Assembly (NCBI GenBank): GCA_003535195.1
Contig: DOHN01000023.1
Location: 4,416-9,992, forward strand
Reading direction: 5' to 3'
DNA length: 5,577 nucleotides
Source of the DNA: Ruminiclostridium sp.
GTDB lineage: Bacteria; Bacillota; Clostridia; DSM-8532
Numbering within the stretch: position 1 is the stretch's first letter; each line of letters starts with the position of its first letter. Shown here piece after piece: positions 5,146 through 5,577 of this stretch. The notes below the pieces were generated by a model. The model was not told the origin of the DNA. It did no database searches and saw nothing but the letters and a program-made list of their open reading frames with translations. Made by a program: the position numbers and the translations under genes.

Positions 5146-5577
5146 ACAAAATATAAAATAGAGAATAAATAGGTATTACTAAAAGCAAAATCAAATAAAA
5201 ATCACGAGTTGCTGAGTATGAGGTAGCATTAAATCCTGTAATCATAACATGACTTACAAAGTAAGAAACAGGAACAAATAGAATCTTTACTATGATAGCT
5301 TTAACCTTTTCTTTCTTTCTGAATATTAGAAAGAATACTACCAGAACAAATGCAATTAACATGTCAAGAGTAATATAGTAATTCAAAAACAATCGTGGCA
5401 AGGTAATAACACCGCCATTAGAAATTGGATTTTTACCATATATTACTTTATCCTCTTGTCCTCCGTTAGACACATAATAAATCGTGTTCACTTCTTCATT
5501 ATTCGGGTTTACTGTAATGGTTTGGGATTTTGTAGCGCCAATAATTTCATTCCATGCTGTATTATAAATACTAATAT
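5114..5577 (-). CDS. Membrane protein of unknown function (5' end beyond window)
   Basis: The frame is open from the right edge to TAA at 5114-5116, giving the last 153 residues. A GTG at 5489-5491 could be read as a start, but the frame continues upstream without a stop (codons for SISIYNTAWNEIIGATK-like sequence reach the edge) and the GTG lacks a convincing ribosome site, so the gene is treated as partial. The in-window N-terminal 60 residues are polar, rich in Asn, Gly and Thr, and probably lie outside the membrane. Three membrane segments follow at about 63-85, 92-114 and 126-144, then a basic tail, EKKHSKFRH. LPRLFLNYY leads into the first segment. I do not recognise the family. Sampled lines are near 30% GC, clearly lower than recQ or fic. 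Confidence 0.7.
   Translation of the reverse strand, partial: ISIYNTAWNEIIGATKSQTITVNPNNEEVNTIYYVSNGGQEDKVIYGKNPISNGGVITLPRLFLNYYITLDMLIAFVLVVFFLIFRKKEKVKAIIVKILFVPVSYFVSHVMITGFNATSYSATRDFYLILLLVIPIYSLFYILYEKKHSKFRH

Overview
The window looks like chromosomal DNA from an endospore-forming member of the Bacillota, most likely class Clostridia. The grounds are a GerA-type spore germinant receptor operon, Shine-Dalgarno sites of the GGGAGGTG type, and RecQ and Fic proteins that read like clostridial family members. The genus cannot be fixed from the sequence alone.

Left part (1-1424, + strand): the 3' end of a germination-receptor operon. The last codons of an upstream gene overlap the start of a complete GerAB-family permease (28-1200). 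This is followed, again with a stop/start overlap, by a 75-residue protein with two membrane segments (1197-1424) that fits the small D subunit found in some germinant receptor operons. No C-subunit gene follows, so it must lie upstream or be missing. A bulged hairpin with a T tract overlaps the end of the operon.

Middle part (1429-3315, - strand): a complete RecQ DNA helicase, convergent with the ger operon and only four bases from it. It has an extended -10 promoter at 3368-3376. No functional link to germination is evident.

Gap 3316-3779: a long intergenic region. It holds the recQ promoter, a 15-codon - strand stretch (3636-3680) that closely resembles the N-terminal active-site segment of a large serine recombinase but has lost the rest of the gene, and, just before fic, a promoter candidate and a 30-base imperfect palindrome that could be an operator.

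Right part: fic (3780-4967, + strand) encodes a 395-residue Fic-domain protein, probably an AMP-transferase, with its own N-terminal inhibitory motif and a C-terminal winged-helix-like region. A strong hairpin terminator follows (5006-5040). Beyond it the DNA turns AT-rich and holds the C-terminal part of an unrecognised - strand membrane protein that runs off the window (5114-5577+). Between this gene and the terminator is a short protein-like reading frame with no full gene. The recombinase scrap, the orphan frame and the composition change suggest that the region from about 3400 to the right edge has been rearranged by mobile-element activity. I see no clear multi-gene novel system. The most unusual items are the recombinase relic beside a self-inhibited Fic gene with a palindromic leader, and the D-subunit gene in the ger operon.
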